From an uncultured Acetatifactor sp. (GTDB lineage: Bacteria; Bacillota; Clostridia; Lachnospirales; Lachnospiraceae), in contig CANQOL010000015.1 in the NCBI GenBank assembly GCA_947625475.1, forward strand, positions 1 to 64,000: a stretch of 64,000 bases of DNA, given 5' to 3'. The notes below the pieces were generated by a model. The model did not search any database, was not told where the DNA came from, and was given only the letters and a program-made list of their open reading frames with translations. The position numbers and the translations under genes are program-made. Below, piece by piece: positions 1 through 8,159 of the stretch. How positions within the stretch are numbered: position 1 is the stretch's first letter; the number at the start of each line of letters is the position of its first letter.

Positions 1-74
<74 letters not shown>

Positions 75-76
75 AA

Positions 77-104
77 AGTGTAGTCTATCCATGATATTTG
101 TCAA
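77..104 (-). promoter_or_regulatory. Putative leftward promoter abutting the TCTG repeat
   Basis: On the minus strand a perfect -35 TTGACA (104-99) is followed by a 16-bp spacer and a -10-like TACACT (82-77). The expected start point falls at the edge of the repeat, so a transcript would begin in or next to the array. The downstream gene lies outside the window. Confidence 0.45.
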
Positions 105-258
105 TCCCTTTTTCGTCTATTTCGACATCTCTAAATTGTCTTATACAGGGTAATCCTAAGAAATATATACCATAACATACTATAGCTGCAATTGATGCAG
201 AGAACCAACTCAAACGGGAAACTCAATCAAACAGAAGGAATCAAAAGCATTACTCCCT

Positions 259-774
259 CTATTCCCTTGCCCCCGAAAAAAACTTTTCAACCATCCTTGC
301 CCACATCCTTTTTTCTATGAGCAGATGCTCAATACAGTCTCTCACTGCCCCATGACCACCCTCTACTGACGCAATATATGTAGCGATTTCCTTTACTTCT
401 CTGCATGCATCCGCCGGGCACCCAATAAACCCACACAACTCCATAGCCGACAGATCATTTATGTCATCTCCGATGTATCCCAATTGAGAAGTATTCAATG
501 CATTCTCTGCCATATAATCCATCAGCCATCTCTTTTTATCTTTTACATTCTGAACAATAAGATCCACATCCAATTCTTTCATCCGCCGAACCGTTGCCTC
601 ACATTCCCGGCCAGTCAGCACAATCAGAACAATTCCAGCTGCCTTTGCTACTTTAATACCGGCACCGTCTTTTGTACTAAATTTTTTAAGTTCATGGCCG
701 GCATCATCGTAGTATACCCCACTATCTGTAAACGTCCCGTCTACATCCATAATCAAATGAGTTATTTCTGCCAT
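259..774 (-). CDS. kdsC: KdsC-family HAD phosphatase (Kdo-8-phosphate phosphatase type)
   Basis: A 171-residue protein with the compact C0-type HAD architecture of KdsC. The nucleophile motif DVDGT is at residues 10-14, the TGR motif at 54-56, and the metal-binding GDDIND motif at 102-107. The C-terminal GGHGAVRDCIEHLL stretch is characteristic of KdsC and related nonulosonate phosphatases. The expected reaction is dephosphorylation of Kdo-8-phosphate to Kdo in the cytoplasm. It is the last gene of the leftward run, 32 bp after a NeuA-like gene and in the same operon as kdsA and kdsB, which supports the Kdo assignment. A 9-phosphatase for a sialic-acid-like nonulosonate is the main alternative, because these families overlap. 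Confidence 0.82.
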   Translation of the reverse strand: MAEITHLIMDVDGTFTDSGVYYDDAGHELKKFSTKDGAGIKVAKAAGIVLIVLTGRECEATVRRMKELDVDLIVQNVKDKKRWLMDYMAENALNTSQLGYIGDDINDLSAMELCGFIGCPADACREVKEIATYIASVEGGHGAVRDCIEHLLIEKRMWARMVEKFFSGARE

Positions 775-806
775 ATATACTCCCTAATCCGCATTCCTTG
801 CTCTAA

Positions 807-1472
807 TTATAAAATCTGTTCCACATAAGATTTATACGCCATGCTGGCAAACCGGAAGTCATCCATCGTATCTATATCTATCACCGGAGCGTAAGAATCA
901 TACCAATACGGCTTCTTCCCCACCAGATAACTAACATTTTCGATACACTCCCGTGACAAAATTGCGGTTGCCCAGCTTATTTGGTATAAGGGCGGTACTG
1001 TCTGTGAATACTTATGCCAATGCCCAAAACCAAACCCTATCGGATTATGGCCCTGATCGAGCATGAATTTCTTCATGGGATAAACCACGTTCAACGTATC
1101 ATACTGTTTCTTATTCAGATTGTCCCAGCATTGGAGTATTTCTTTATACTCATTGAAAAAAGGTTCTACACATGTGCACCACAAAATATCCTCTTTTGAC
1201 GGGATGCTTTCACAGACAAGTCTGACCATGTCTACATTGCTGACATTATAAGTTGCCAGGATTTTCTCTCTCAGCACGAACTGTATCCCCCATTTGTCAG
1301 CTGCCGATTTGTAATCGCGCTCTTCACAGGAAAGATATATGTCCTCCTTGGGGAGTACCTTGGTTAATTTATCAATCAAAATGTCAATCATAGACCAGTC
1401 ATTATAGAATGGCCGATAATTCTTATTGGGAATAAGTCTTTCTGTTGATTTCGCAAGAATTACTGCTTTCAT
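807..1472 (-). CDS. NeuA-like acylneuraminate cytidylyltransferase family protein (copy 1)
   Basis: A 221-residue protein of the nucleotide-sugar cytidylyltransferase fold (pfam02348-like). It starts MKAVILAK, has the PNKN segment near residue 15 and ends with a VIDIDTMDDF metal-site motif typical of CMP-sialate and CMP-Kdo synthetases. The usual glycine-rich ARGGSK loop is not present, so the substrate or even the activity may differ from classical NeuA. It is clearly paralogous to the product at 2806-3492, with long shared blocks such as NPIGFGFGHWHKYSQ. Its start overlaps the kdsA stop by 4 bp, indicating translational coupling. It probably activates, or senses, a CMP-linked 3-deoxy-ulosonic acid used in the surface glycan. 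Confidence 0.7.
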   Translation of the reverse strand: MKAVILAKSTERLIPNKNYRPFYNDWSMIDILIDKLTKVLPKEDIYLSCEERDYKSAADKWGIQFVLREKILATYNVSNVDMVRLVCESIPSKEDILWCTCVEPFFNEYKEILQCWDNLNKKQYDTLNVVYPMKKFMLDQGHNPIGFGFGHWHKYSQTVPPLYQISWATAILSRECIENVSYLVGKKPYWYDSYAPVIDIDTMDDFRFASMAYKSYVEQIL

Positions 1473-2311
1473 ACATACACCTTCTTTCCCTTTGCAACAC
1501 GGTCGAACATCACTGCCTTTTCCAAAATACCCTTTACATCCGACAACTTCAGCTGGCTTCCTACATCCGAAGACGCATGGTCTGGATCCGGATGAATCTC
1601 CGCAAATACTCCATCCACACCTGCCGCCAAAGCCGCATACATAATCGCTTCTGCGTACTTACGGTTTCCCTTGGTATAAGTGCCTTTCCCGCCGGGTTCC
1701 TGCACGGAATGGGTTGCATCTATAAAAACAGGATAACCGAATTCCCTCATAACGGGCAGCCCCGTGATGTCTACAACCAGCTTGTTATATCCAAAACTGG
1801 ATCCCCTTTCCATTAAGATACACTTCTCATTCCCGGTAGATACTATTTTCTCTATCACGTTGTCCATATTATGCGGTGCCATAAACTGGCCCTTCTTTAC
1901 ACTGACCGTCTTCCCTGTCTTTGCAGCCGCAAGCAGGAGATCCGTCTGCCTGCACAAATACGCTGGAATCTGCAAAATATCCACCACTTGTCCCACAGGT
2001 TCACATTGCCACGCTTCATGCACATCCGTCGTCACCGGAATTTGCAGTGTGTTTCGCACCTTCCCCAGAATTTCCAAACCTTTTTCCATGCCGACAGCCC
2101 GTCCTGCCCTCAGAGACGACCTGTTGGCCTTATCAAAGGAGCCTTTAAAAACATAATTTATTCCCAACCCCCGGCAGATCTCCTTTACCTTCTCCGCTAC
2201 CTCCATCGCCATATCTTCATTTTCTATGGAACAAGGACCTCCTATCAAATTAAAATGCTCCTGATCGATTGAGAAAAAATCCCCTATCTTAATTTCTCTG
2301 ATTCCCGTCAT
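1469..2311 (-). CDS. kdsA: 3-deoxy-8-phosphooctulonate (Kdo-8-phosphate) synthase
   Basis: A 280-residue protein of normal KdsA length. It condenses phosphoenolpyruvate with arabinose-5-phosphate to give Kdo-8-phosphate. Signature segments are GGPCSIE near residue 25, FKGSFDKANRSS, TDVHE, KKGQFMAPHNM, ERGSSFGYNKLVVD, DATHSVQ and EIHPDPD near the C-terminus. The asparagine in the KANRSS segment is the residue that separates KdsA from DAHP synthases. It lies between a cupin gene (23-bp overlap at its start) and a NeuA-like gene (4-bp overlap at its end). KdsA is a hallmark of Gram-negative lipopolysaccharide, so its presence in a Clostridia-type genome is unusual. Confidence 0.93.
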   Translation of the reverse strand: MTGIREIKIGDFFSIDQEHFNLIGGPCSIENEDMAMEVAEKVKEICRGLGINYVFKGSFDKANRSSLRAGRAVGMEKGLEILGKVRNTLQIPVTTDVHEAWQCEPVGQVVDILQIPAYLCRQTDLLLAAAKTGKTVSVKKGQFMAPHNMDNVIEKIVSTGNEKCILMERGSSFGYNKLVVDITGLPVMREFGYPVFIDATHSVQEPGGKGTYTKGNRKYAEAIMYAALAAGVDGVFAEIHPDPDHASSDVGSQLKLSDVKGILEKAVMFDRVAKGKKVYV

Positions 2312-2825
2312 CTCCGTTATATGTACCTCCCATCCCTTTCATAAACTCGGTCAGCGGCAGAACCGTTACCTTTTTGTCCTTTGATACATTCGCAACTTCA
2401 GCTTCTTCATATACAGAATCATTGTTAAGATACGCTGTGGAAACCTCTTCAAACACGCAGCCCGTATCTGTTGAAAAGCTATGCGTAAATCGTCTGGGAA
2501 CATTGATTAATTCTCCCTTAGACAACTTTGTTGTCTCATCTTCAATCGTTACCTTCAGCTCCCCATGCAGGATGAAATAGGATTCATCCTTTATTCTGTG
2601 GTAGTGCACCGGATAAGTTTGTCCTTTCAGCATTACAACAATAAACTTGCAGTAATCATGCTGCACAACACTAATGAATATTGCGCCAACCTCTGCAAAG
2701 TTTTCAATCCCTTTATGGTGATATATCTTAACCTCGCTCTCCTTCGGCAGCACAACATGGGATTGATCTATCAGTGCCCTTGCCCGATCCAACATGGAAG
2801 TAAATTCAGTCTCTGTCATTTCCAT
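2289..2825 (-). CDS. Cupin-domain protein of the Kdo operon
   Basis: A single-domain cupin of about 178 residues. The central motif HYHRIKDESYFILHG matches the cupin metal-binding HxH-x(4)-E-x(6)-G pattern, with a later FTHSF supplying the last histidine. The start is uncertain: the reading frame is open to 2894, but that would overlap the upstream gene by 89 bp. Methionines at 2825 or 2819 give short overlaps and are preferred. It overlaps the kdsA start by 23 bp. Function is not established. The motif resembles D-lyxose-isomerase-type sugar isomerases, so it could help supply arabinose-5-phosphate, since no KdsD isomerase is seen. It also resembles cupins fused to some sialic acid synthases. 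Confidence 0.7.
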   Translation of the reverse strand: MEMTETEFTSMLDRARALIDQSHVVLPKESEVKIYHHKGIENFAEVGAIFISVVQHDYCKFIVVMLKGQTYPVHYHRIKDESYFILHGELKVTIEDETTKLSKGELINVPRRFTHSFSTDTGCVFEEVSTAYLNNDSVYEEAEVANVSKDKKVTVLPLTEFMKGMGGTYNGDDGNQRN

Positions 2826-3492
2826 TTTTTCTTTTCCGCTCCATATCTCTGCCATAGATTGATATGGCAAGCTCCCAATCATCTTCCGTATCAATATCTA
2901 CAACCTGTGCGTTACACTCATACCAGTAGGGATGGGCTCCTATCATATAACTGACCTCATCTATACACTTTCTTGATAATATACAGACAGACCAGCTCAG
3001 CTGATATGTAGGCGGCAGTTCCTGAGAATATTTGTGCCAGTGTCCAAAACCAAATCCGATTGGGTTATAGTTTTGATCCAAAAGGAATCTTTTCTGCGGA
3101 TACACCACATTCAAGGAATCAAATTTTTCCTTGTCCAGATGCGCCCAGCAGTCTAACACCTCCTGGAATTCATCAAACATTGGCTCTACCGGCGTGACCC
3201 ATAAAATATCTTCCTCTGTAGGAATATCCTTGCAGACATTCCGGACAACATCTACATTGCTTGTGCTGATTAATGTATATGTCTCGTCACGGAGTACAAA
3301 ATTAATCCCCCACTTTTCTGCCACGCCCCGGTACTCTTCCCGCTCACAAGACAAATAAATGTCCCGCCTGTTCATAACCTTAATCAGTTTCGCAACCAGT
3401 ATGTCCATAAGGGAATTCCCCTCATAGAACGGCCGGTAATTCTTCCCTTTTACCCTGACGGATCCCGCCTTCCCTAGTATAACGGCTTTCAT
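2806..3492 (-). CDS. NeuA-like acylneuraminate cytidylyltransferase family protein (copy 2)
   Basis: A 228-residue paralogue of the 807-1472 product, about half identical by eye. It shares KNYRPFY near residue 18, DIYLSCE, NPIGFGFGHWHKYSQ and a terminal VVDIDTEDDW motif. It belongs to the CMP-sugar synthetase fold but, like its paralogue, lacks the canonical NeuA glycine-rich loop. Its ATG overlaps the kdsB stop codon in a TAATG arrangement, so it is likely translationally coupled to kdsB. It may activate a second ulosonic acid, act as half of a heteromer with copy 1, or have a modified role. The substrate cannot be read from the sequence. Confidence 0.7.
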   Translation of the reverse strand: MKAVILGKAGSVRVKGKNYRPFYEGNSLMDILVAKLIKVMNRRDIYLSCEREEYRGVAEKWGINFVLRDETYTLISTSNVDVVRNVCKDIPTEEDILWVTPVEPMFDEFQEVLDCWAHLDKEKFDSLNVVYPQKRFLLDQNYNPIGFGFGHWHKYSQELPPTYQLSWSVCILSRKCIDEVSYMIGAHPYWYECNAQVVDIDTEDDWELAISIYGRDMERKRKNGNDRD

Positions 3493-4316
3493 TATGCCAC
3501 CTCCTCTGTCACAGAGTAGCGGCGTTTTGTCCGGCCGTATTGTTTAATTAACGGTATACCCCCCCCCGGAATGCTGTTTTCCGTATTATTCAGCCGGGTT
3601 CGGATCATCCTACGTACCCTATCCAAATCCTTATGGGTATCCACAGCAACCGTATCTGATTGAAATTCTTTCACTTTAACCTTGATCCCGTGCTCAATAA
3701 AACGAAGCAGCTCTATATCCTCTGCTCTTTCAATAGGCCCCTTTTCAAGCTCTGCATACTTTAACAGCGTATTTCTCCTGAAAGCATATACCCCTATCGG
3801 CTTATAAATCACATAATCAAGACTGGCCTTTGGATAAGGGACTGCCGAGCGTGTAAACAGCAGAATATCGTCGTTGCAGTCACAAACCACCTTGGGGGTT
3901 GTCCCATTAATAACATCCACAGGGTTCTTGTACGGGGTCTTTAATGTTACGCAGGATACTGTTTCATCCGATAATATGACTTCCAAAGCTTTTTCCACTG
4001 CCTTTGGCTCTAATAAAGGCTCATCCCCCTGAACAGTTACATAGATATCCGCTATAATCTTTTGGGCCACTTCTGTCAGCCTCTCCGTGCCATTCTGATG
4101 CTTGTCCGAGGTCAACACAACCGACATTCCATACTTTTGGCAAACCTGCACAATCCGTTCGTCCTCAGTAGCAACATACACTTCATCAATGCCTTTTGCC
4201 TGAATAGCCTGATGATACGTCCACCAGATCATTGGCTTGCCGCAAATATCTGCTAACGGCTTGCCTGGGAATCTTGATGATTGATACCGAGCTGGTATTA
4301 CACACACAACTTTCAT
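3492..4316 (-). CDS. kdsB: 3-deoxy-manno-octulosonate cytidylyltransferase (CMP-Kdo synthetase)
   Basis: A 274-residue KdsB. The N-terminal IPARYQSSRFPGKPLADI signature, the GDEPLLEP segment and the VDTHKDLDRVR motif are diagnostic. It activates Kdo with CTP to CMP-Kdo. KdsB is normally about 250 residues. Here some 25 extra residues follow the last family motif, and this tail contains a run of nine G (coding strand, 3567-3559). A one-base slip in either direction would truncate the tail within a few codons and break the TAATG coupling to the next gene. It is 49 bp downstream of the glycosyltransferase-like gene at 4366-6558. KdsA, KdsB and KdsC are all present, so CMP-Kdo synthesis is well supported. 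Confidence 0.92.
   Translation of the reverse strand: MKVVCVIPARYQSSRFPGKPLADICGKPMIWWTYHQAIQAKGIDEVYVATEDERIVQVCQKYGMSVVLTSDKHQNGTERLTEVAQKIIADIYVTVQGDEPLLEPKAVEKALEVILSDETVSCVTLKTPYKNPVDVINGTTPKVVCDCNDDILLFTRSAVPYPKASLDYVIYKPIGVYAFRRNTLLKYAELEKGPIERAEDIELLRFIEHGIKVKVKEFQSDTVAVDTHKDLDRVRRMIRTRLNNTENSIPGGGIPLIKQYGRTKRRYSVTEEVA
3559..3567 (-). repeat. G9 homopolymer in kdsB
   Basis: Nine consecutive C on the plus strand (G on the coding strand) lie in the C-terminal extension of kdsB. They encode Pro-Gly-Gly-Gly. Confidence 0.9.
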
Positions 4317-4365
4317 TTTCTTTGCCCTCCTGTTTAGTGTGGAATCAAATTCTCTCCACTCAACT

Positions 4366-6558
4366 TTACAAAACGCTCACCCTGTTACGATAACAAGGAA
4401 TTCCTAATACATGTGTATCAAAGCATACACTGTCAATTAGGTGTCGTTCCCTGCAATCATAAACCACTATATTTAACCCTCTTAAATTCATAGAAAACTC
4501 TCTTCCCCCTATAGATATATGAGATACATTCCCATGTGGAAGAGCGGCACTTTTTGATAGAATTTCCTGATCCAATATACACGTTTCAAAACAAATTGAA
4601 CTATCTTTATTAAGCTCTTCAAAAAGAACCTTATGCTCATAGATTACCGCCAGATAACTGTACCAATGCCTCGAAGATAAATCTTCGACAAGTCCCAATT
4701 GGTTTATTTTTTTAGCCATAGCCGGAGTCAATTTAAAACCCGGTGTATCCCGAACAGAAATAATAATCAAAACGTCCAGCTTGCTCAATTCAGATAAATA
4801 AAGTTCAAAAGTATCAATCAACTGTAACCTTTCCATTCTAAAATTCATGAGCACATTCATCTTTTCTGTCATTCTTCCCAAAGCTCTCTCCATACTTTGC
4901 ATAGAGGAAAGCAATACTCTATTAGTGTCTTTAAGATATTCTTCTTTCAAGTACCCAGATTCCACCACAATTTCTATGGATACCCCCGTTCTTTTTAATA
5001 CATATGCACTTGAGAAACACAGCAATTGTTCTCTAAGTTCAATATCTGAAGAAAAAACACTAAACCTCTCTGGTTCCATATCGCAGTATGATGCTGCAAT
5101 CTTTTTCTTTTTCACGATGTAATGAACTGATGAATACTTTACATCTGGAAGATTCCAAATACCATCGTCGCAATTCCTCTCAATGTTTATTAAAGCGACA
5201 ACAAATCGCTTGCTTCCATCACATAGTAATTTCTCAAAATCTTTTTTGTTAATTCCAAATGGCGAATTGCCTCCTGCCCCATCACTCTTAATGATGAGCA
5301 TTGAGTTATTTGGCATGTCACCAGTAATTTTCCGCGACTCCCTGATTGAAGTAAAAACTTGTAAATTAGGATATGTCTCAACCAACGCCCGGACGATCTC
5401 CTCTGGGAAATTTATGCAAATAATATTTTCGCGCCCTATAAAAGCGGCAAGATTTAAAATCGCAAATATCTGATGAATATACCGAAAATTCCACCAATAA
5501 TTTCTTCCGAAATTGATTTTTTTCTTCGCAATCCTGCTGACATAGCCACTGCCCGTAGAACCCGTTGAAAGCAACTGATTCACTTTAATTCCTAATACTT
5601 CCATATACTCTGCAGGCAGATAACTGGGAATGTAACATGAACCTGGAAAAGCACGCTCCCATACTTCTTTTCCGAAATCTGCCCGCGGATGCGGTTTAAC
5701 TGCTAATGACTGATTTCCCAAAATATAATCTGCAAGGATCTGGTTTCCACAAACAAATTCTTCCTGCGTGGTATGCAGTTTAAAACCTGTAAAATTTGAG
5801 CTCAAAAGCAAAAGATTATATTCCTGCATCTCAAGATGAACCTTATCACATTCAAAAATATGCAACAGACATCCTTTCTGTTGGTCTGTCAATTCTTTTT
5901 CCGCCACAACTACATCAAAATAATCATAAGTTTGCGCATTATCTATAGCCTCCTGCCGTCTTCTGTTTTCCTTAAGGAAATCTTCGCTTATGTTCTCTAT
6001 GCCATATGTCCTTATTACCCGATCAACATAAATCCCGTCCTTGTCTAGTGTTCGACATTTTCTTTGTAATGCAGCATAATATTGTCTACCCTCCACTTCA
6101 TTAAACAAATACATATCTACATAAGACACCAATCGTTCTAATGAAGTATTGATAATCGATTTTTTCCCCTTCAATCCATATAACAAATGGATATTTTTAT
6201 ATGTCAAATAAATCCCCAAGGAATTAAATTCATCAAAGAACATATAAATATCACATTCATTGCACTCAGGAATACCTATTCTATTGAAAATTTCATCATA
6301 ATGCTTAATAATTTGGTCTCTGGTTGCTTCTTCATTTTCTAATCCCCAAAAGAGTTCTTCATTCATACATAAAACTGTTCCGAACTCCCGCGTCGGCCTG
6401 CTGCTGACTCTATCCATAAAAGAATTAACTGGCTCACTGCTATATGTTCGAACATAAATATAATATGCATCATCTAACCGATGATATTGAGCCTTATGTA
6501 ACAAAGAAATATAAAAACCACCATAATGCCCAACATAATATATCACTTTTTTCTTCAT
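4366..6558 (-). CDS. Polysialyltransferase-like glycosyltransferase with C-terminal ILEI/FAM3-like domain
   Basis: A 730-residue protein without clear membrane segments. The N-terminal part (about 1-400) has the two motifs of the bacterial polysialyltransferase/lipooligosaccharide-sialyltransferase fold: an HPR motif in VKPHPRADFG (residues 290-292) and an STGS motif near 331-334. A CMP-activated acidic sugar such as CMP-Kdo is therefore a plausible donor. Residues 400-590 are not recognised. Residues about 590-718 form an ILEI-like domain, with DTPGF, GGREFSMNLRGLNIVVYD and a terminal DSVCFDTH motif. The same domain ends the neighbouring acyltransferase. It is encoded upstream of kdsB in the same direction. 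The glycosyltransferase call is by motif; the ILEI call is by pattern and unverified. Confidence 0.72.
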   Translation of the reverse strand: MKKKVIYYVGHYGGFYISLLHKAQYHRLDDAYYIYVRTYSSEPVNSFMDRVSSRPTREFGTVLCMNEELFWGLENEEATRDQIIKHYDEIFNRIGIPECNECDIYMFFDEFNSLGIYLTYKNIHLLYGLKGKKSIINTSLERLVSYVDMYLFNEVEGRQYYAALQRKCRTLDKDGIYVDRVIRTYGIENISEDFLKENRRRQEAIDNAQTYDYFDVVVAEKELTDQQKGCLLHIFECDKVHLEMQEYNLLLLSSNFTGFKLHTTQEEFVCGNQILADYILGNQSLAVKPHPRADFGKEVWERAFPGSCYIPSYLPAEYMEVLGIKVNQLLSTGSTGSGYVSRIAKKKINFGRNYWWNFRYIHQIFAILNLAAFIGRENIICINFPEEIVRALVETYPNLQVFTSIRESRKITGDMPNNSMLIIKSDGAGGNSPFGINKKDFEKLLCDGSKRFVVALINIERNCDDGIWNLPDVKYSSVHYIVKKKKIAASYCDMEPERFSVFSSDIELREQLLCFSSAYVLKRTGVSIEIVVESGYLKEEYLKDTNRVLLSSMQSMERALGRMTEKMNVLMNFRMERLQLIDTFELYLSELSKLDVLIIISVRDTPGFKLTPAMAKKINQLGLVEDLSSRHWYSYLAVIYEHKVLFEELNKDSSICFETCILDQEILSKSAALPHGNVSHISIGGREFSMNLRGLNIVVYDCRERHLIDSVCFDTHVLGIPCYRNRVSVL

Positions 6559-6580
6559 GTAATCCTCCCATCCTATTTCT

Positions 6581-8140
6581 TCAATATGAAATTAACTTTC
6601 TCAAACAGGAATATCCCTCCACATGTGTATCAAAATTAACCGAATCCACTATCTTATTGGATAATTTATCTATGACCACAATATTGAATCCTCTTCCATT
6701 TACCGAATAATCATACCCGTCTACAATAATTTCTGCCTTGTTCCCAGCCAATAAAGATTTCGACCTGATACATATTTTGATTTCAGCTATACATAGTTCC
6801 TTTTCCAAAAACCCATCTATCTCACTTATTTTTTCATAGAGCAGTTTTTCATCATCTAAAACACCAATATATGCACAATGATTCTTTCCTGCTAAATGTA
6901 TCCTTAGTCCACATTGCTCTACTGCCCTCTGACATACATCTGTAAACTTACATCCAATTGTGTCTTTCACAGCAATCAAAACTATCTTATTCCTTGTATG
7001 GGCAAGCATATCCACATATTGAAAATAGTTTTCTATTTCCGTCAGGCATCTTAAACTTTCAGATATCTCTTCTTTATGTATCGTTGGAACAGCGTACTGT
7101 GATGGTATCAAAGCAATATCATCTACAGTTGGGCTCCCAATCCACGCGCAATTTTCCCTAATCGTTTTCGCTGGAATACCGGCAATGATACAGTTGTTAG
7201 AATATCGTCCCTTTACAAATGATTTTGCTCCAACAATACACCCGCTCCCTATAAACGCAGGGCTGCATATCATAGAGTCATACCCCCCCCAAGTATGGTT
7301 TCCTATAACTACCGAATTTCTTATTGTATCATCCAATATATAATTTTGTTTTTTCCCTGTTTTGACATCAAATATTCCATGTCCGTCTGTGGCCCTTATT
7401 ACCATTAAATCAGCCGCTAAGAACTCCTGACCAATTTCAATACAACCATTAAAATCTGCAACAATCCGAACATTTTGACTAATCCGACTATTTATCCCAA
7501 TATATACTCTTGCATTATCACCTGCTTTAACACTACTGTTTGTTCCAAAAGCAATAGGTTTCTCAATCTTTATATTGCTATTAACCAACGCAATAATCTT
7601 TACTTCCTCTCCAAATCTGGCGTAAGAACCAATACAGACATCTGCGCCACTGCCACAACGGATGAAAGAATTTTTCCCGAAAACAACTTCCTCTCCAAAG
7701 CTGATCCTGCTTCCATATCCTTGCAGAATTATCTTTAGATTGTTCGGAAGATTTGTAATCTGGTTTCCGTGTTCATCAGAATAATTGATTAAGCCACTTC
7801 CACATATTTCTTTCGGCTGTGGGCTAAGGAATAAAAAATCAAATGGATCTCTGTACCCATTTTCATTCATCCATTTTTTTATATCTGACACATAGTTTTT
7901 TAAAATAACCACATAATACTCCTTTGATCTATGCGCCAATTGTTGTCTTCCAGCCTGCCCCTCCTGCATGAGTCCTTTAATTTCTTCTATCCAATATTCC
8001 GGAACTATCCCACAGTCTAAAAATTTCCTCTCATATTTTGCTCTATCACTTTTATCAAAGGACAAAACCACTGCTTTTCGCCCTTTTATGTGTTGAATTA
8101 TCATATTGCAAAAAAAATCTGCATTATCAAGCAAATTCAT
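6581..8140 (-). CDS. Left-handed beta-helix acyltransferase-like protein with C-terminal ILEI/FAM3-like domain
   Basis: A 519-residue protein. Residues about 1-130 are unassigned. Residues about 135-345 are hexapeptide repeats of a left-handed beta helix, ending in the classic acetyltransferase sequence IIAGIPAKTIRENC. It probably O- or N-acylates a sugar of the glycan encoded by the locus. The last 137 residues (from about 383) form an ILEI-like domain with DTIGC, NGRGFNIVVIDK and DSVNFDTH, closely matching the end of the adjacent 730-residue protein. A G8 tract lies in the beta-helix coding region at 7290-7283, in a Trp-Gly-Gly-Tyr stretch. Spacing to both neighbours is about 20 bp, consistent with one operon. 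Confidence 0.75.
   Translation of the reverse strand: MNLLDNADFFCNMIIQHIKGRKAVVLSFDKSDRAKYERKFLDCGIVPEYWIEEIKGLMQEGQAGRQQLAHRSKEYYVVILKNYVSDIKKWMNENGYRDPFDFLFLSPQPKEICGSGLINYSDEHGNQITNLPNNLKIILQGYGSRISFGEEVVFGKNSFIRCGSGADVCIGSYARFGEEVKIIALVNSNIKIEKPIAFGTNSSVKAGDNARVYIGINSRISQNVRIVADFNGCIEIGQEFLAADLMVIRATDGHGIFDVKTGKKQNYILDDTIRNSVVIGNHTWGGYDSMICSPAFIGSGCIVGAKSFVKGRYSNNCIIAGIPAKTIRENCAWIGSPTVDDIALIPSQYAVPTIHKEEISESLRCLTEIENYFQYVDMLAHTRNKIVLIAVKDTIGCKFTDVCQRAVEQCGLRIHLAGKNHCAYIGVLDDEKLLYEKISEIDGFLEKELCIAEIKICIRSKSLLAGNKAEIIVDGYDYSVNGRGFNIVVIDKLSNKIVDSVNFDTHVEGYSCLRKLISY
7283..7290 (-). repeat. G8 homopolymer in the acyltransferase gene
   Basis: Eight consecutive C on the plus strand (G on the coding strand) lie in the hexapeptide-repeat region. 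A one-base slip would cut off the end of the catalytic domain and the whole ILEI-like domain. Confidence 0.85.
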
Positions 8141-8159
8141 CTTTTATTGCACTCTCCCA

